Shown: positions 1-9,252 of the stretch, piece by piece | How the letters are laid out: every line of letters starts with the position of its first letter | How positions within the stretch are numbered: position 1 is the stretch's first letter | Source of the DNA: Sporosarcina sp. FSL W8-0480 | GTDB lineage: Bacteria; Bacillota; Bacilli; Bacillales_A; Planococcaceae | DNA: 64,000 nucleotides | Direction: 5' to 3' | NCBI RefSeq assembly: GCF_037963765.1 | Contig: NZ_CP150166.1 | Coordinates: 2,921,501 to 2,985,500 of the forward strand | Program-made: the position numbers and the translations under genes | Notes under the pieces: generated by a model | The model's input: the letters and a program-made list of their open reading frames with translations, nothing else | Databases searched by the model: none | What the model was told of the DNA's origin: nothing

Positions 1-204
1 GATAGGAGCATTCCAGCATGGGCACGGAATAGTGCATACGTCGCAAATGAACTTGGCATCATCCAAGGGGACGCCAATCGTAGATTCAACGCACAACAGC
101 ATCTGACAAGAGCTGAGGCATCCGCCATGCTCCAACGATTCGTCGACTTCCTTGAAGATAACTTGCAGAAAAACTATCGGGATGACGTCCTGAATTTGAA
201 CTAA
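1..204 (+). CDS. SLH-domain protein, C-terminal fragment (cut by window start)
   Basis: Frame 1 is open from the first base to a TAA at 202-204 and encodes 67 residues. The visible part contains an S-layer homology repeat: a W-A-x-x-x-A-Y pattern followed by GIIQGD and then the LTRAEASAMLQRF motif typical of the end of an SLH repeat. SLH repeats bind pyruvylated secondary cell wall polymer, so this is the anchoring end of a surface or secreted protein whose functional domain lies outside the window. A strong intrinsic terminator follows directly. No start can be given. Confidence 0.85.
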   Translation, partial: DRSIPAWARNSAYVANELGIIQGDANRRFNAQQHLTRAEASAMLQRFVDFLEDNLQKNYRDDVLNLN

Positions 205-231
205 ACCTCCTATTGTGGGAGGTTTTTTTTC
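204..231 (+). terminator. Rho-independent terminator after the SLH gene
   Basis: AACCTCC (204-210) pairs with GGAGGTT (218-224), followed by a run of eight Ts. It overlaps the stop codon of the upstream SLH gene. Confidence 0.85.
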
Positions 232-249
232 TTCTGTCTGAACGAATTA

Positions 250-258
250 TGGTACAAT
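250..258 (+). promoter_or_regulatory. Extended -10 promoter placing +1 on the ATG (leaderless candidate)
   Basis: TGGTACAAT is an extended -10 element (TG at 250-251, TACAAT at 253-258). A transcription start about 7 bases downstream would fall on the A of the ATG at 265. No Shine-Dalgarno sequence lies between. No convincing -35 is seen, which is common with extended -10 promoters. Confidence 0.45.
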
Positions 259-264
259 TCATGT

Positions 265-750
265 ATGAAAAAAATAGCAGCGTTTTTAATTATCATTGGA
301 ATTCTATTTGTCTCTTCCGGTCAAACCTATGAACAACAATCACTTATCCCATCTCTAAGAAAATGGCTTCCCAACCAACCAATGTACTCCTTACTTGAAA
401 AACTTCAAATCCCTTATTGGGGCAGGATCATTTCAATAGAAGAAAGGGGCTATTATCATTTTGTCGAATTTCTTCTTAGAAAAAGCGCACATTTCTTGAT
501 CTTCGGCTGCCTCGCTGTCGTAATTTATTGGATGCTGTCGAAAAAAGCATCCGGCGTACTCCGGTTTTTCTTAGCCCTTTTATGTACCGCACTTCTTGCA
601 GGTTTAGATGAATATCACCAATCCTTAACAGGAGGAAGAACACCTACCATGCAAGATGTTATTCTCGATTTATCAGGTGCATTTACTTTCCTACTTGTCG
701 TACAGATTTTTATTTTGATCAAAAGCAAATGGAAAAAGCATCGGACTTAA
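265..750 (+). CDS. VanZ-like family membrane protein
   Basis: 161 residues. The VanZ-like signature is visible: RKSAHF near residue 72, then DEYHQ near residue 115, GGRTPTMQD and DLSGA. There is an N-terminal hydrophobic segment and about three further membrane helices, the usual size for this family. VanZ of Enterococcus gives low-level teicoplanin resistance, but most chromosomal family members have no assigned role, so no resistance is claimed. The ATG at 265 has no Shine-Dalgarno sequence. It sits where transcription from an extended -10 would begin, so the mRNA may be leaderless. The gene is a single unit bounded by terminators on both sides. A distant second VanZ-like gene lies at 56743-57171. 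Confidence 0.85.
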   Translation: MKKIAAFLIIIGILFVSSGQTYEQQSLIPSLRKWLPNQPMYSLLEKLQIPYWGRIISIEERGYYHFVEFLLRKSAHFLIFGCLAVVIYWMLSKKASGVLRFFLALLCTALLAGLDEYHQSLTGGRTPTMQDVILDLSGAFTFLLVVQIFILIKSKWKKHRT

Positions 751-779
751 CTCCCTATGGATAGGGGGTTATTTTTTTA
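749..779 (+). terminator. Terminator after the VanZ-like gene
   Basis: AACTCCCTAT pairs with ATAGGGGGTT (one G-U pair), followed by ATTTTTTTA. Confidence 0.85.
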
Positions 780-796
780 TGTTAGCAGGACATATC

Positions 797-1125
797 AACG
801 AGAACTCTTCAATGATAAAGGAGAACTCCAGGCACTTTAACGAGAACTCTTCGAGGATAAAGGAGAACTCCAGGCGCTTTAACGAGAACTCTTCAATGAT
901 AAAGGAGAACTCCAGGCACTTTAACGAGAACTCTTCGAGGATAAAGGAGAACTCCAGGCACTTTAACGAGAACTCTTCGACGATAAAGGAGAACTCCAGG
1001 CAGTTTAACGAGAACTCTTCGAGGATAAAGGAGAACTCCAGGCACTTTAACGAGAACTCCTCAGCGATAAAGGAGAACTCCAGGCACTTTAACGAGAACT
1101 TCTTGATGCTAAAGGAGAACTCCCA
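797..1125 (+). repeat. Phased tandem array A: GAGAACTC every 21 bp, 16 units
   Basis: GAGAACTC (one copy GAGAACTT at 1094) occurs at 800, 821, 842 and so on to 1115: sixteen copies at exactly 21 bp spacing. Two spacer types alternate (…ttcnnngataaag and …caggcncttttaac style), making a 42 bp dimer. Because 21 is a multiple of three, an open frame of repeated NENSS/KENSR units runs through, but it begins in the U-tract of the preceding terminator, has no ribosome binding site and overlaps the M20 gene, so I treat the array as non-coding. It lies between two facing genes, bracketed by their terminators. Confidence 0.9.
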
Positions 1126-1136
1126 CGCCCCCTCAA

Positions 1137-1176
1137 TAAAAAAAAGATTCCAAGAGCAATTCCCCCTCTTAGAATC
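1137..1176 (-). terminator. Terminator of the M20 peptidase gene
   Basis: On the minus strand GATTCTAAGAG pairs with CTCTTGGAATC, followed by a run of nine Ts. Confidence 0.85.
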
Positions 1177-1187
1177 TCACAAAACAT

Positions 1188-2321
1188 TCATTCCCCCGCC
1201 GAGAGTCTACCAATCACTTCCGCCAACAAATGCGTTCTTTCGAGAAGTGATGGAATCTCCAAATATTCCTGGTCACTATGAGCATTTCCACCGATAGGTC
1301 CTAACCCATCGATTGTCGGAATCCCCATCGCTGAAGTGAAGGATGCATCCGATCCGCCGCCTGTTGAGACATCGGTGATTTCAATTCCCAACCCGGCACC
1401 TGTTTCCTTTATGATTTCCAACAACTCAATCGTTTGCTCATTTTTCACCATTGGAGGACGATTAATGCCGCCTTCAAGGGTAATAGTAGTTCCGGGAACA
1501 TCAGAAGTTGTACAGATTTCCCGAATCATTGCGTCGATTACTTCGGCTTGCTCAGCATATCTGATTCGCACATCGACATGTCCAGCAGCGGTCGGAGCAA
1601 CCGTGTTCACCGATTCGCCCCCCTCAATAATACCGACGCTAACGCTGACTCCCTCGTCATGATTTGTCAGTGCATGCAGTTTAATGATTTTATGGGCTAA
1701 CTCGCCTATCGCGCTAATCCCATTTTGAGGTTCAATTCCTGAGTGTGCGGCTTTTCCTGTGACGTAAACGGAATAACGCCCCACTCCACGCCTCGCAGTT
1801 ACTAACGAGCCATCTTTTCGGGCAGGCTCCATGATTAACGCATACTTCTTCCCCTCGGCACACTTCTCAATTATCGGCCGTGACGTTTCGGATCCGGTTT
1901 CTTCATCACCATTCAACACTATCTGAACACTCTCAAGTGCCCTAAGATTCTTTTCTTTCAGCGCCTTCATCGCGTACAAAAGTGCGACTTGGCTACCTTT
2001 CATATCAATGACCCCAGGTCCATATGCCTTGTCTCCTTCTATCTTGAACGGCCGTTCTTTCGCAGTGCCAACACGGAAAACGGTATCCATGTGCGCTACA
2101 AGGAGGATGGATGGATTTTCTCCATATGTGATTACCATATTATTTCCACTCGTAGACTCTTCAACTACCTCTGTGGAAAACCCTAATTCTTCATAGAGCT
2201 CTTTCAATATCCCGCCCACTTCATCGATTCCTTCTTTATGAGTTGAGCCGGAGTCAATATTCACAAGCCGTTCAAGCAGTCCTATCATTTCATCCTTCTT
2301 CGTTTGCAAAAATCCCTTCAC
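1188..2321 (-). CDS. M20 family metallopeptidase (carboxypeptidase G2-like)
   Basis: Predicted cytoplasmic zinc hydrolase of the M20 family, closest in motif pattern to glutamate carboxypeptidase/CPG2-like enzymes that release amino acids from peptides or acyl conjugates. Metal-site motifs are intact: VAHMDT, the bridging aspartate in GVIDMKGS, the catalytic pair in NGDEETGS, EPA after it, and the late His in GGNAHSDQ. The dimerisation domain sits between them. Length of 377 residues is normal. The frame opens at a TTG at 2330, but the AAGGGA site fits the GTG at 2321 better (spacing about 9), so I use that. Single gene with its own terminator. Substrate cannot be deduced. Confidence 0.88.
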   Translation of the reverse strand: MKGFLQTKKDEMIGLLERLVNIDSGSTHKEGIDEVGGILKELYEELGFSTEVVEESTSGNNMVITYGENPSILLVAHMDTVFRVGTAKERPFKIEGDKAYGPGVIDMKGSQVALLYAMKALKEKNLRALESVQIVLNGDEETGSETSRPIIEKCAEGKKYALIMEPARKDGSLVTARRGVGRYSVYVTGKAAHSGIEPQNGISAIGELAHKIIKLHALTNHDEGVSVSVGIIEGGESVNTVAPTAAGHVDVRIRYAEQAEVIDAMIREICTTSDVPGTTITLEGGINRPPMVKNEQTIELLEIIKETGAGLGIEITDVSTGGGSDASFTSAMGIPTIDGLGPIGGNAHSDQEYLEIPSLLERTHLLAEVIGRLSAGE

Positions 2322-2548
2322 GTTCCCCAATCCCTTCCCTGCCTAAGTTGCCACTATTTAAAGGATAGTGGCAAGCGGTATAATGTCCTTCTTCTATTTC
2401 TATTCCTACAAACACCCAATTCCCTATTGGGCGAATTATATCAAATTGTAACTGAATCGTCAGAATTGCACAATGTCTATTATTTGAATATAGTTAATCG
2501 TCTTAACTAATCTATAATCATAGTTTTTTCATCAGAAAACTTACAAAG

Positions 2549-2656
2549 ACGCATAAAACCATAAAAAGAAGCATAATTCACCCCCAAAACGCATAATCCC
2601 TTCTAAAAACGCATAAACACACGCAAATGTCCATAAATCGCCAGAATGACGCATAA
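2549..2656. repeat. Phased tandem array B: CGCATAA every 20 bp
   Basis: GCATAA or CCATAA cores begin at 2551, 2571, 2591, 2611, 2631 and 2651, exactly 20 bp apart. One extra CCATAA lies at 2559. The core is usually preceded by A-rich sequence ending in AC (AAAACGCATAA). Spacers differ in sequence. The array lies downstream of the double-nuclease terminator and upstream of the M20 gene. Confidence 0.8.
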
Positions 2657-2678
2657 ACCGCATTTTTCCCGCAAACAC

Positions 2679-2720
2679 CAAAAAAACAGCCCAAGGAAGT
2701 CACCTCCCCGGGCCGTTTTC
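2679..2720 (-). terminator. Terminator of the double-nuclease gene
   Basis: Minus strand: AACGGCCC (2717-2710) pairs with GGGCTGTT (2692-2685), followed by a T run. Confidence 0.8.
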
Positions 2721-2721
2721 A

Positions 2722-5700
2722 TCAAGAAGCTCTTCTTATATTATTTTCCGAGTTAGTACTATCTTTTTTCCAAATCAATTTCACCCACTCCGGATGGTCG
2801 ATGAAAGGATTGCGGTTGCCCTGCCATTGTTCGATTACATTATTGCGGTTCATCTCAAACGCATCGACTGGATCCATTTCATGCCATTCTAACAGAACCG
2901 ATAGTTTACCGTGGTATGGGTTGCTGCCGTTATTCAACAGTTCATTCAGTTCTAAATCCACACGGTCGCCTGCTTCATAACGGGTTGCCATGTAGAACAG
3001 CATCCGTGCTACATCACCTTTTACTCGATCGGGCGGCTCCCATGAATTTGCTGTTCTAAAACAGCCATCACAGCCTTTCACTGCACTCCCGCCATAGTCG
3101 AAATCGAGATTGCCGCGTGAACTGTTCACCTGGACATCAGTAGGACGTAAATGATGGATATCCGTTCCGGGTCCTTTGCTCGTACCGAAATTCCCATGCG
3201 ATTTTGCCCAAACATGCTCCCTGTTCCAATCGCCGACATTTCCTCCGTTACGATCCTTTGAACGTGATTCGCCTGAATAGAACAGGATAACATTGTCCGG
3301 ATTGTTCGGATCCTTGTCGGTTTCCTTTAACGCCTCCCAAACTTCCGCATAGGAAAGCTGGCGATGATTTGAAATGATTTCATGAAGAGCATCTTTCAGT
3401 GCCTGCCCTTCCTTTCCGATTGCATTCTTGTAATAACCGTCACCCGGAATGTCAACGTCCGCTTTAGTAACAGTCACTGTAAAGCTTGCCGTAACCGACT
3501 TATTTCCATCCGTTGCAGTTACCCCAACGATATGGCTTCCTTCTTCAAGTGTCAGTGTAAGGTCGCCTTTATTCACTGTCCCTTTTGTTGCAGTATACGT
3601 TAGCTTGTCGCCATCAGGGTCGCTGAAATGCTCAGAGAGGGCGATTGAAATCGTCTCGCCAGCTTTCACTTCCATGTTCGAGATTGGCTTAGAAATTACT
3701 GGAGCATTATTCTCGGTTGGAACGCCGATTCGCTTCCCTTTTGAGTTGTAAAATATGACTTCAGTAGGGTCAGCCCCTTTAATAAATTCAATTCGCCCGA
3801 TGTTTTCGGCGCCTCTTATCTCGAGTGGGTGTTTGCCCTCCACAATGACATGTCCCATCTTGGTGCCTTTCATATCTACAATTAGACCCTTTTTCTTCGG
3901 CTGTAAGATAACGGTATTCGTCTTGAACCCTTCACCCGTTAACTCTGCATAGTCCCCTTTCAAGTATATGCCATCTTTCAATGATGACTGTCCATCCATA
4001 TAAACCGCAACACTTGGTTCCGCAATCATCACTTGCTTTTTATGATAATTAACAAGGTTATACACTTTTTTAATTGGAACTGGCTCCCAAACTACCGGGG
4101 CAACGAAACCGATCTGTACCATGACTGGATCATGATCGCTTGCACGTCCCGCCATATCCGTGAAGTCCGCATTGATGTGTAAAATATCTATTTCTGTTTC
4201 ATCAACCAAATTATTCGACACTAAAATATGATCTAACACTTGCGAGTTACCTTGGTACACGTATGAGTATCTGTCTGCCAAATCGACATGATTGATCATA
4301 TTCGTCATAAGATCGCCTTCATGGATTTTCAATGCTGCTGTAAATTGGAAGTCATTGAAATCGCCAAGGGAAACGATATTCGCATCGGGATTATCGGTCT
4401 TAATGTCAGAGATGAAATCATATACAAGCTTCGCGATTTGTTTGCGTTGCACTTCGCTTCCATAGACCGGCGGCTGCTTTGAACCGAATAGTGGTGTATC
4501 CCCCGTTTTTGAGTTCCAATGGTTCGCAATCACGACAATGGACTCCCCTTGGAAATCAAATTGTGCCGCCAACGGTTTACGGCTACTTTCGAATGCCGGG
4601 TCAGTCGGGGAAATCCGTCCAGGATTCAGCGTCAATTTGCCGTTTTCATATCCCACAGCTGTCGTCGCATCTCCATACGGAATTCCTTCCGTCAATGAAA
4701 CCCTTGCTGGATTATATAGGAATCCAACTCGGATATTCGCATTCGGCTGTCCTCCGTCATCATTATTCACCGGGTCGATATTGACGTATTCATATCGAAC
4801 ACCTCCTGCATCGACAATTGCTTGGATCAGACGCTCATAACTTTGATTCGCCTTCGAATCACCTGCATCTGGCCCATTATTATCTTGCACTTCCGTCACA
4901 CCGATAATATCTGGACTCTGCATATCGATTGCGAATGCTCGTGCCAGTTTTTTCGCTTTATCATTCGAAGTGGTTTTTGTATTGTTCGAGAAGTTTTCCA
5001 AGTTATACGAAGCGATTGTTAACTTGTCCTCTGCTTTCACAATCGTAGTCTTCTCAGGAACCGCATCCCCTTTTGTATGCCTTTGCTGCATGTCATTCAA
5101 GGAAACGTAGATTTTATAGTTTTGGAATGAATAGCCGACAACACCTGTTATTGGACCATCGAATCGATCGCCCGTCGCTACTTCAAAATCACGTGCGGGC
5201 CCGTTCGGTTCCAACCGGAATTGAACTCGGTCCGCGTTCCCGTCATCTTCTGTTAATAAAACCCCACCATTAATTGTGTCTGTCGTTGCATGTTCAAATA
5301 CCGTAACAAGGTCACCATGTTCCTGAGGTCCGACTGTTTTTACATTGCCAACTTGGACAAGCATTGCTTCACGGCTTTCCCAGAAATCGGCAGCATATGT
5401 CACAGGATCGAATTCTTCGAACTGGTAGCTTGCGATTTTCTCGTTCGGTAAATTCTTTTCATTAATAATGAAAGGAGTTGGAAGCGGAACGTTGCGCTCA
5501 AGAATCTTCACTTTGCCGCCTTGGTCATCACGCACATTTATCTGTGTCGTTTTCAAGTCCGTTTCCTGGCGGTCAGCATACCCGTCAATCGCATACTCAC
5601 TTACTTTTCCAGTGACTGAAACCAAATCCCCGATTGAAAGATTCCAGGCATCTCTCCCGCTGTAAAGGACAATCGCTTCTGACGTGTTCAAATTGCCATC

Positions 5701-7254
5701 GCGTTTTTCATCCGGTGTTTGGATATGGTAATAGGTCGATCCATTCAATTCATATTTATACGTGACAATCCCTTCAATTCCTTCCACGACTTGACCGTCA
5801 AAAGGTGATACATGCCCCTCTCCTTGAATATCATGGATTTGTAAACTTTCCGTAATGGTGTAATTGAAAGTCGCCACATTACCATACCGGCCGTCGCTCG
5901 TTTTCACGACAGCTTTGATCGTCACGTCTTCCCTTACATCAATTGGCGTAGCGTATGTTGCACCATTTTCAATCGGATTCATGCCGTTTAGTGTATATAG
6001 AATTTCAGAATCAGGCGTTCCTGTAGACAATGAAACCTTCACACCACCAACAAATGTACCACTGCTCGGATTCGCAATCACTGGCTGAATGACTGAACTG
6101 TCAACGATGATATCCATCGTCGAGCGGGGGATGATCTGGTAATCATTATCGAATTGCTGAACGATACCTGTAATCGAGTCATACGTTGTCCCGACAATCA
6201 GTCCAAGTGATGCCGTTTCATCACGAACGATGAATTCATGCCCATCTGTTGCTAAATAATTTGCCCAGCCACTTCCGGCTTGAACATCCGACAGGATTGC
6301 ATTATGCACAGTGACAAGCTGTGATTCTACCTCTTCACCAACTTCAGCCCCTGTAATCACTTTAGGTGCCGGGTCTCCTGCCATTTTATTTATTTCGACG
6401 ACGGATGCGCCATCCAACTGCAATAATCCCCGATAATCGGCAAGGGTTCCTTTCAATGTCACTTCATCGCCAATTGAAACAGGCAAACTTGTTGGACGAA
6501 CTGCAATTCCACCCGTTTCGTCCTGAATTGAAATGGTGTTTTTCAAGTTGGCAGCAACGATGCCTTTAATTGTAACCGTCTGACCAAGAGCCTTGGAACG
6601 CGCGTCTGCAATTGTTAAAATATCCTTAGGCTCTTCAGGATTTCCGGGTTCACCCGGGTTCGTGCCATCCATTTCATGTGACCCTAAATAATCGAATGTG
6701 TCCTTCGGGTAAACGTTCCATTCATCATCCCGATTAAATGCATCATTCGGAACCGAATCCCCGCTTGAAATCGTAGCTTTTCGGACGAGTGTAACATCTG
6801 TTCCCCAGTTGCTCCGTATCCCAACTTGTCCGAAAGAATCAATAACCTTATCCTCTTTTTTAAGTACAAGCGCATCATCGCCATTGAAATTGATGACGCT
6901 CGTATTTTCAAGATTACCCTTATCTTTAATTTTAGCTGCTGCGTCTTTATGATATAAGACAAACGTTTCATCTGAAGCCAATGTCCCCGATAACACTAAC
7001 TTTGAAGTCGCTACGGTTGCTCCATTTGCGTAAAGTTCCAGTGAATACTTACTTAAGTCCACGGTCTGTCCTGTTCCATTATAAAGCTCAACAGCCTTAT
7101 TAAAACTGCTGCCTTCAACGTACTCTGATATGAACAAATCGGACACAGTCGGCTCCGCTTTTGCAATTGTCGGTAGTGATGGCACTAACATACTTACCAC
7201 CAATCCAACTGCAAAAAAACTATTCAAACGCTTTCTCCATCTCTTACTTCGCAT
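2722..7254 (-). CDS. Secreted multidomain nuclease: exonuclease/phosphatase domain plus endonuclease I
   Basis: 1510 residues with a signal peptide (basic start, hydrophobic core, cleavage near AKA-EP). Domains in order: lamin-tail-like domain (about 36-190); OB-fold-like segment (about 210-340); chitobiase/FN3-like segment (about 398-465); second OB-like segment; endonuclease/exonuclease/phosphatase domain (about 745-1045) with YNLENF, EVQDNNG, NHWNSKTGD, LGDFNDF and the final SDHDPVM; a cadherin-like domain (about 1190-1270); then a complete endonuclease I domain (about 1275-1500) with NREHVWAKSHG and DIHHLRPTD. Both catalytic sites look intact. The EEP half resembles ExeM/NucH-type extracellular DNases and the end resembles the Bacillus endonuclease I family. 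A role in extracellular DNA breakdown is inferred. No sorting signal or SLH repeat is seen. AGGAGA precedes the ATG. Confidence 0.88.
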   Translation of the reverse strand: MRSKRWRKRLNSFFAVGLVVSMLVPSLPTIAKAEPTVSDLFISEYVEGSSFNKAVELYNGTGQTVDLSKYSLELYANGATVATSKLVLSGTLASDETFVLYHKDAAAKIKDKGNLENTSVINFNGDDALVLKKEDKVIDSFGQVGIRSNWGTDVTLVRKATISSGDSVPNDAFNRDDEWNVYPKDTFDYLGSHEMDGTNPGEPGNPEEPKDILTIADARSKALGQTVTIKGIVAANLKNTISIQDETGGIAVRPTSLPVSIGDEVTLKGTLADYRGLLQLDGASVVEINKMAGDPAPKVITGAEVGEEVESQLVTVHNAILSDVQAGSGWANYLATDGHEFIVRDETASLGLIVGTTYDSITGIVQQFDNDYQIIPRSTMDIIVDSSVIQPVIANPSSGTFVGGVKVSLSTGTPDSEILYTLNGMNPIENGATYATPIDVREDVTIKAVVKTSDGRYGNVATFNYTITESLQIHDIQGEGHVSPFDGQVVEGIEGIVTYKYELNGSTYYHIQTPDEKRDGNLNTSEAIVLYSGRDAWNLSIGDLVSVTGKVSEYAIDGYADRQETDLKTTQINVRDDQGGKVKILERNVPLPTPFIINEKNLPNEKIASYQFEEFDPVTYAADFWESREAMLVQVGNVKTVGPQEHGDLVTVFEHATTDTINGGVLLTEDDGNADRVQFRLEPNGPARDFEVATGDRFDGPITGVVGYSFQNYKIYVSLNDMQQRHTKGDAVPEKTTIVKAEDKLTIASYNLENFSNNTKTTSNDKAKKLARAFAIDMQSPDIIGVTEVQDNNGPDAGDSKANQSYERLIQAIVDAGGVRYEYVNIDPVNNDDGGQPNANIRVGFLYNPARVSLTEGIPYGDATTAVGYENGKLTLNPGRISPTDPAFESSRKPLAAQFDFQGESIVVIANHWNSKTGDTPLFGSKQPPVYGSEVQRKQIAKLVYDFISDIKTDNPDANIVSLGDFNDFQFTAALKIHEGDLMTNMINHVDLADRYSYVYQGNSQVLDHILVSNNLVDETEIDILHINADFTDMAGRASDHDPVMVQIGFVAPVVWEPVPIKKVYNLVNYHKKQVMIAEPSVAVYMDGQSSLKDGIYLKGDYAELTGEGFKTNTVILQPKKKGLIVDMKGTKMGHVIVEGKHPLEIRGAENIGRIEFIKGADPTEVIFYNSKGKRIGVPTENNAPVISKPISNMEVKAGETISIALSEHFSDPDGDKLTYTATKGTVNKGDLTLTLEEGSHIVGVTATDGNKSVTASFTVTVTKADVDIPGDGYYKNAIGKEGQALKDALHEIISNHRQLSYAEVWEALKETDKDPNNPDNVILFYSGESRSKDRNGGNVGDWNREHVWAKSHGNFGTSKGPGTDIHHLRPTDVQVNSSRGNLDFDYGGSAVKGCDGCFRTANSWEPPDRVKGDVARMLFYMATRYEAGDRVDLELNELLNNGSNPYHGKLSVLLEWHEMDPVDAFEMNRNNVIEQWQGNRNPFIDHPEWVKLIWKKDSTNSENNIRRAS

Positions 7255-7471
7255 GATACCATTCTCCTCTCATCGTTAGAAATTATGGTGCTGCGCGTCA
7301 TAGATCGTAAGAAAACCGCTCCTTCCACGAGATTAATAGAATTGCATATTCATACTAACATTGCCTACAACCAATGGCTATGAGACTTTTTGTAATATTT
7401 TGCTACTACTATGTATTGCTTTCGAAGTATTTTTTTCCAATGAAAGAGTGAGGTTGGTTGCAGAGAGAATA

Positions 7472-7499
7472 TAAAAACACCCCCATTTTGGGAGTGTTA
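7472..7499 (-). terminator. Terminator of the FtsH-like gene
   Basis: Minus strand: AACACTCCC, loop AAAAT, then GGGGGTGTT and TTTA. Confidence 0.8.
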
Positions 7500-7515
7500 A
7501 TGTTAATCTATCCAA

Positions 7516-9252
7516 TTATACGACGACTAACTCTTCAAGTTGAACAACTTTGCCGTCCACGATATTTTGCACTTCAGTTCCATCCAAAGTTTCTTTCTGG
7601 AATAAAACATCGACCAACTCTTCAAATTGTGCAGCATTTTCTTGGATGAGCATTTCAGTTTTTTGCAACGCTTCACCGAAAATCTCCTGCATTTTCATTT
7701 CTTTCTCGCTTTTATTGAACGTCAATGTGAAGCTATCTTGGTACAAGCCAGTGTCCACCATTCGTTCAATGATGTCCTTCGCTTGTTGAACATCCCCACT
7801 GACACCGATGCTATGCTCACCAAGGTATAGTCGCTCGGCAACACCGCCCGCAAGGATCATACTCACTTGGTCCATCAATTCACTTGCTGTCTGCAAATGA
7901 AGTTCCTTCTGGATCGGAGCTACATAACCAAGTGCTTGCCCGCGTGGAATGATTGTCGCTTTACGGACGGATCCAGGTTTTGTTAACGCGGCAATCAGCG
8001 CGTGTCCTGATTCATGGATTGCAACTCTTCTTTTTGTGTCGATATCATTCAAAGCGCGTGACGTACTTCCAAGGATTGTACGGTCTATCGCAAAATCGAG
8101 ATCGCCTTTGTCAATTTGTTGACGGCCGTCACGAACCGCACGTTTACTTGCCGTTTCGAATAAAGAACTAAGTTCCGCACCCGAAAATCCGGAAGTGCTT
8201 TCTGCCAATACATCAAGTGATGCATACACTTCGTCAGCAAGAAGACGGCCTTTCGTATGGATATCAATGATTTCGCGGCGGCCATTCGTATCCGGCAGCG
8301 GCACATTGAAAGTATAGTCAATACGGCCCGGACGAAGGAATGCTTCATCCAACATATCTTTACGGTTCGTCGCAGCGATGAAAAGAATTCCTTCATTATC
8401 ATTGCCGCCATCCAATTGAACAAGCAGCTCCGTCAATGTTTTCTCCGATTCTTCCCCGCCATGCTCTTTTCGTTTACCCGCAAGTGCATCGACTTCATCG
8501 ATGAAAATGACTGCCGGACGATGTTTCCGCGCATTTTGGAATAAAGTACGTACACGGGATGCACCGACACCTACAAATAACTCCGTGAACGCTGAACCGC
8601 TTGATGAATAGAAAGTCGCTCCGATTTCATGCGCAATCGCTTGAGCAAGCAATGTTTTACCAGTTCCGGGAGGTCCGTACAATAAAAGCCCTTTTGGTGC
8701 CTGAATCCCTAATTGTTTGGCACGCACCGGATCTTTAATAATCGACAATGTTTGGTGAATTTCATCTTTCATTTCCTCAGGAAGTCCACCGATATCATCC
8801 AATGTAATGTCCGGAAGAGGGGTAGCTTTTGACGTCCCATTCTTCATTGAAGAAATGCCTGCACCTAACTTCCCTTTTTTATGAAGGATCAACAGCGTGA
8901 AGAAGGCGACGATGATCAAACCACCAATAATCACTCCACTGTATTGGCTATTATCTACAAATTTATATGAAAGGTTATATTGTTCCACTAATTGTTCAGC
9001 AAGTTGGCTTTGCGGACGAACTTGTGTAACGAACAGTCCGGCATCTGTTTGCAAATACAATGTACCATCAGCCTTTTCCCTTAAAGCCAACTGTTGGCCA
9101 TCTTGGGCCTGGATCGTCTTCTCAAATTCCGAAAACGATACGTTCATCCCCTTATTTGCACCCGAAATATAAAATCCGACACTTGTTACAATCCCAATGG
9201 CTAAGACGACAAGGACGACAATCTTCGTTGCAAATTTCGAAATAGGCTTCAA
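7516..9252 (-). CDS. FtsH-like membrane AAA+ zinc metalloprotease
   Basis: 578 residues. Two membrane helices (about 9-29 and 105-124) flank a short external domain. Then comes an AAA+ module with Walker A GPPGTGKT (193-200), Walker B IFIDEVDA (249-256) and the second region of homology with ATNRKDMLDEAFLRPGR. The M41 peptidase domain carries HESGH (413-417) and the third zinc ligand region SGDVQQAKD. It is shorter at the C-terminus than housekeeping FtsH (usually about 630-670 residues) and more divergent, so it is probably a paralogue. It would degrade membrane or regulatory proteins, but the substrate is unknown. Start is TTG at 9252 with AAGGAG about 11 bases upstream; no better start is available in frame. 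Confidence 0.88.
   Translation of the reverse strand: MKPISKFATKIVVLVVLAIGIVTSVGFYISGANKGMNVSFSEFEKTIQAQDGQQLALREKADGTLYLQTDAGLFVTQVRPQSQLAEQLVEQYNLSYKFVDNSQYSGVIIGGLIIVAFFTLLILHKKGKLGAGISSMKNGTSKATPLPDITLDDIGGLPEEMKDEIHQTLSIIKDPVRAKQLGIQAPKGLLLYGPPGTGKTLLAQAIAHEIGATFYSSSGSAFTELFVGVGASRVRTLFQNARKHRPAVIFIDEVDALAGKRKEHGGEESEKTLTELLVQLDGGNDNEGILFIAATNRKDMLDEAFLRPGRIDYTFNVPLPDTNGRREIIDIHTKGRLLADEVYASLDVLAESTSGFSGAELSSLFETASKRAVRDGRQQIDKGDLDFAIDRTILGSTSRALNDIDTKRRVAIHESGHALIAALTKPGSVRKATIIPRGQALGYVAPIQKELHLQTASELMDQVSMILAGGVAERLYLGEHSIGVSGDVQQAKDIIERMVDTGLYQDSFTLTFNKSEKEMKMQEIFGEALQKTEMLIQENAAQFEELVDVLFQKETLDGTEVQNIVDGKVVQLEELVVV

Noticed and set aside
265-750. Glycopeptide resistance gene vanZ
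   Set aside because: Only the broad VanZ-like family is supported; no van cluster is present.
779-1297. 172-residue ORF of NENSS/KENSR repeats
   Set aside because: Starts in a terminator U-tract, has no ribosome site, runs over the 3-prime end of the M20 gene, and its open frame follows from the 21 bp period.
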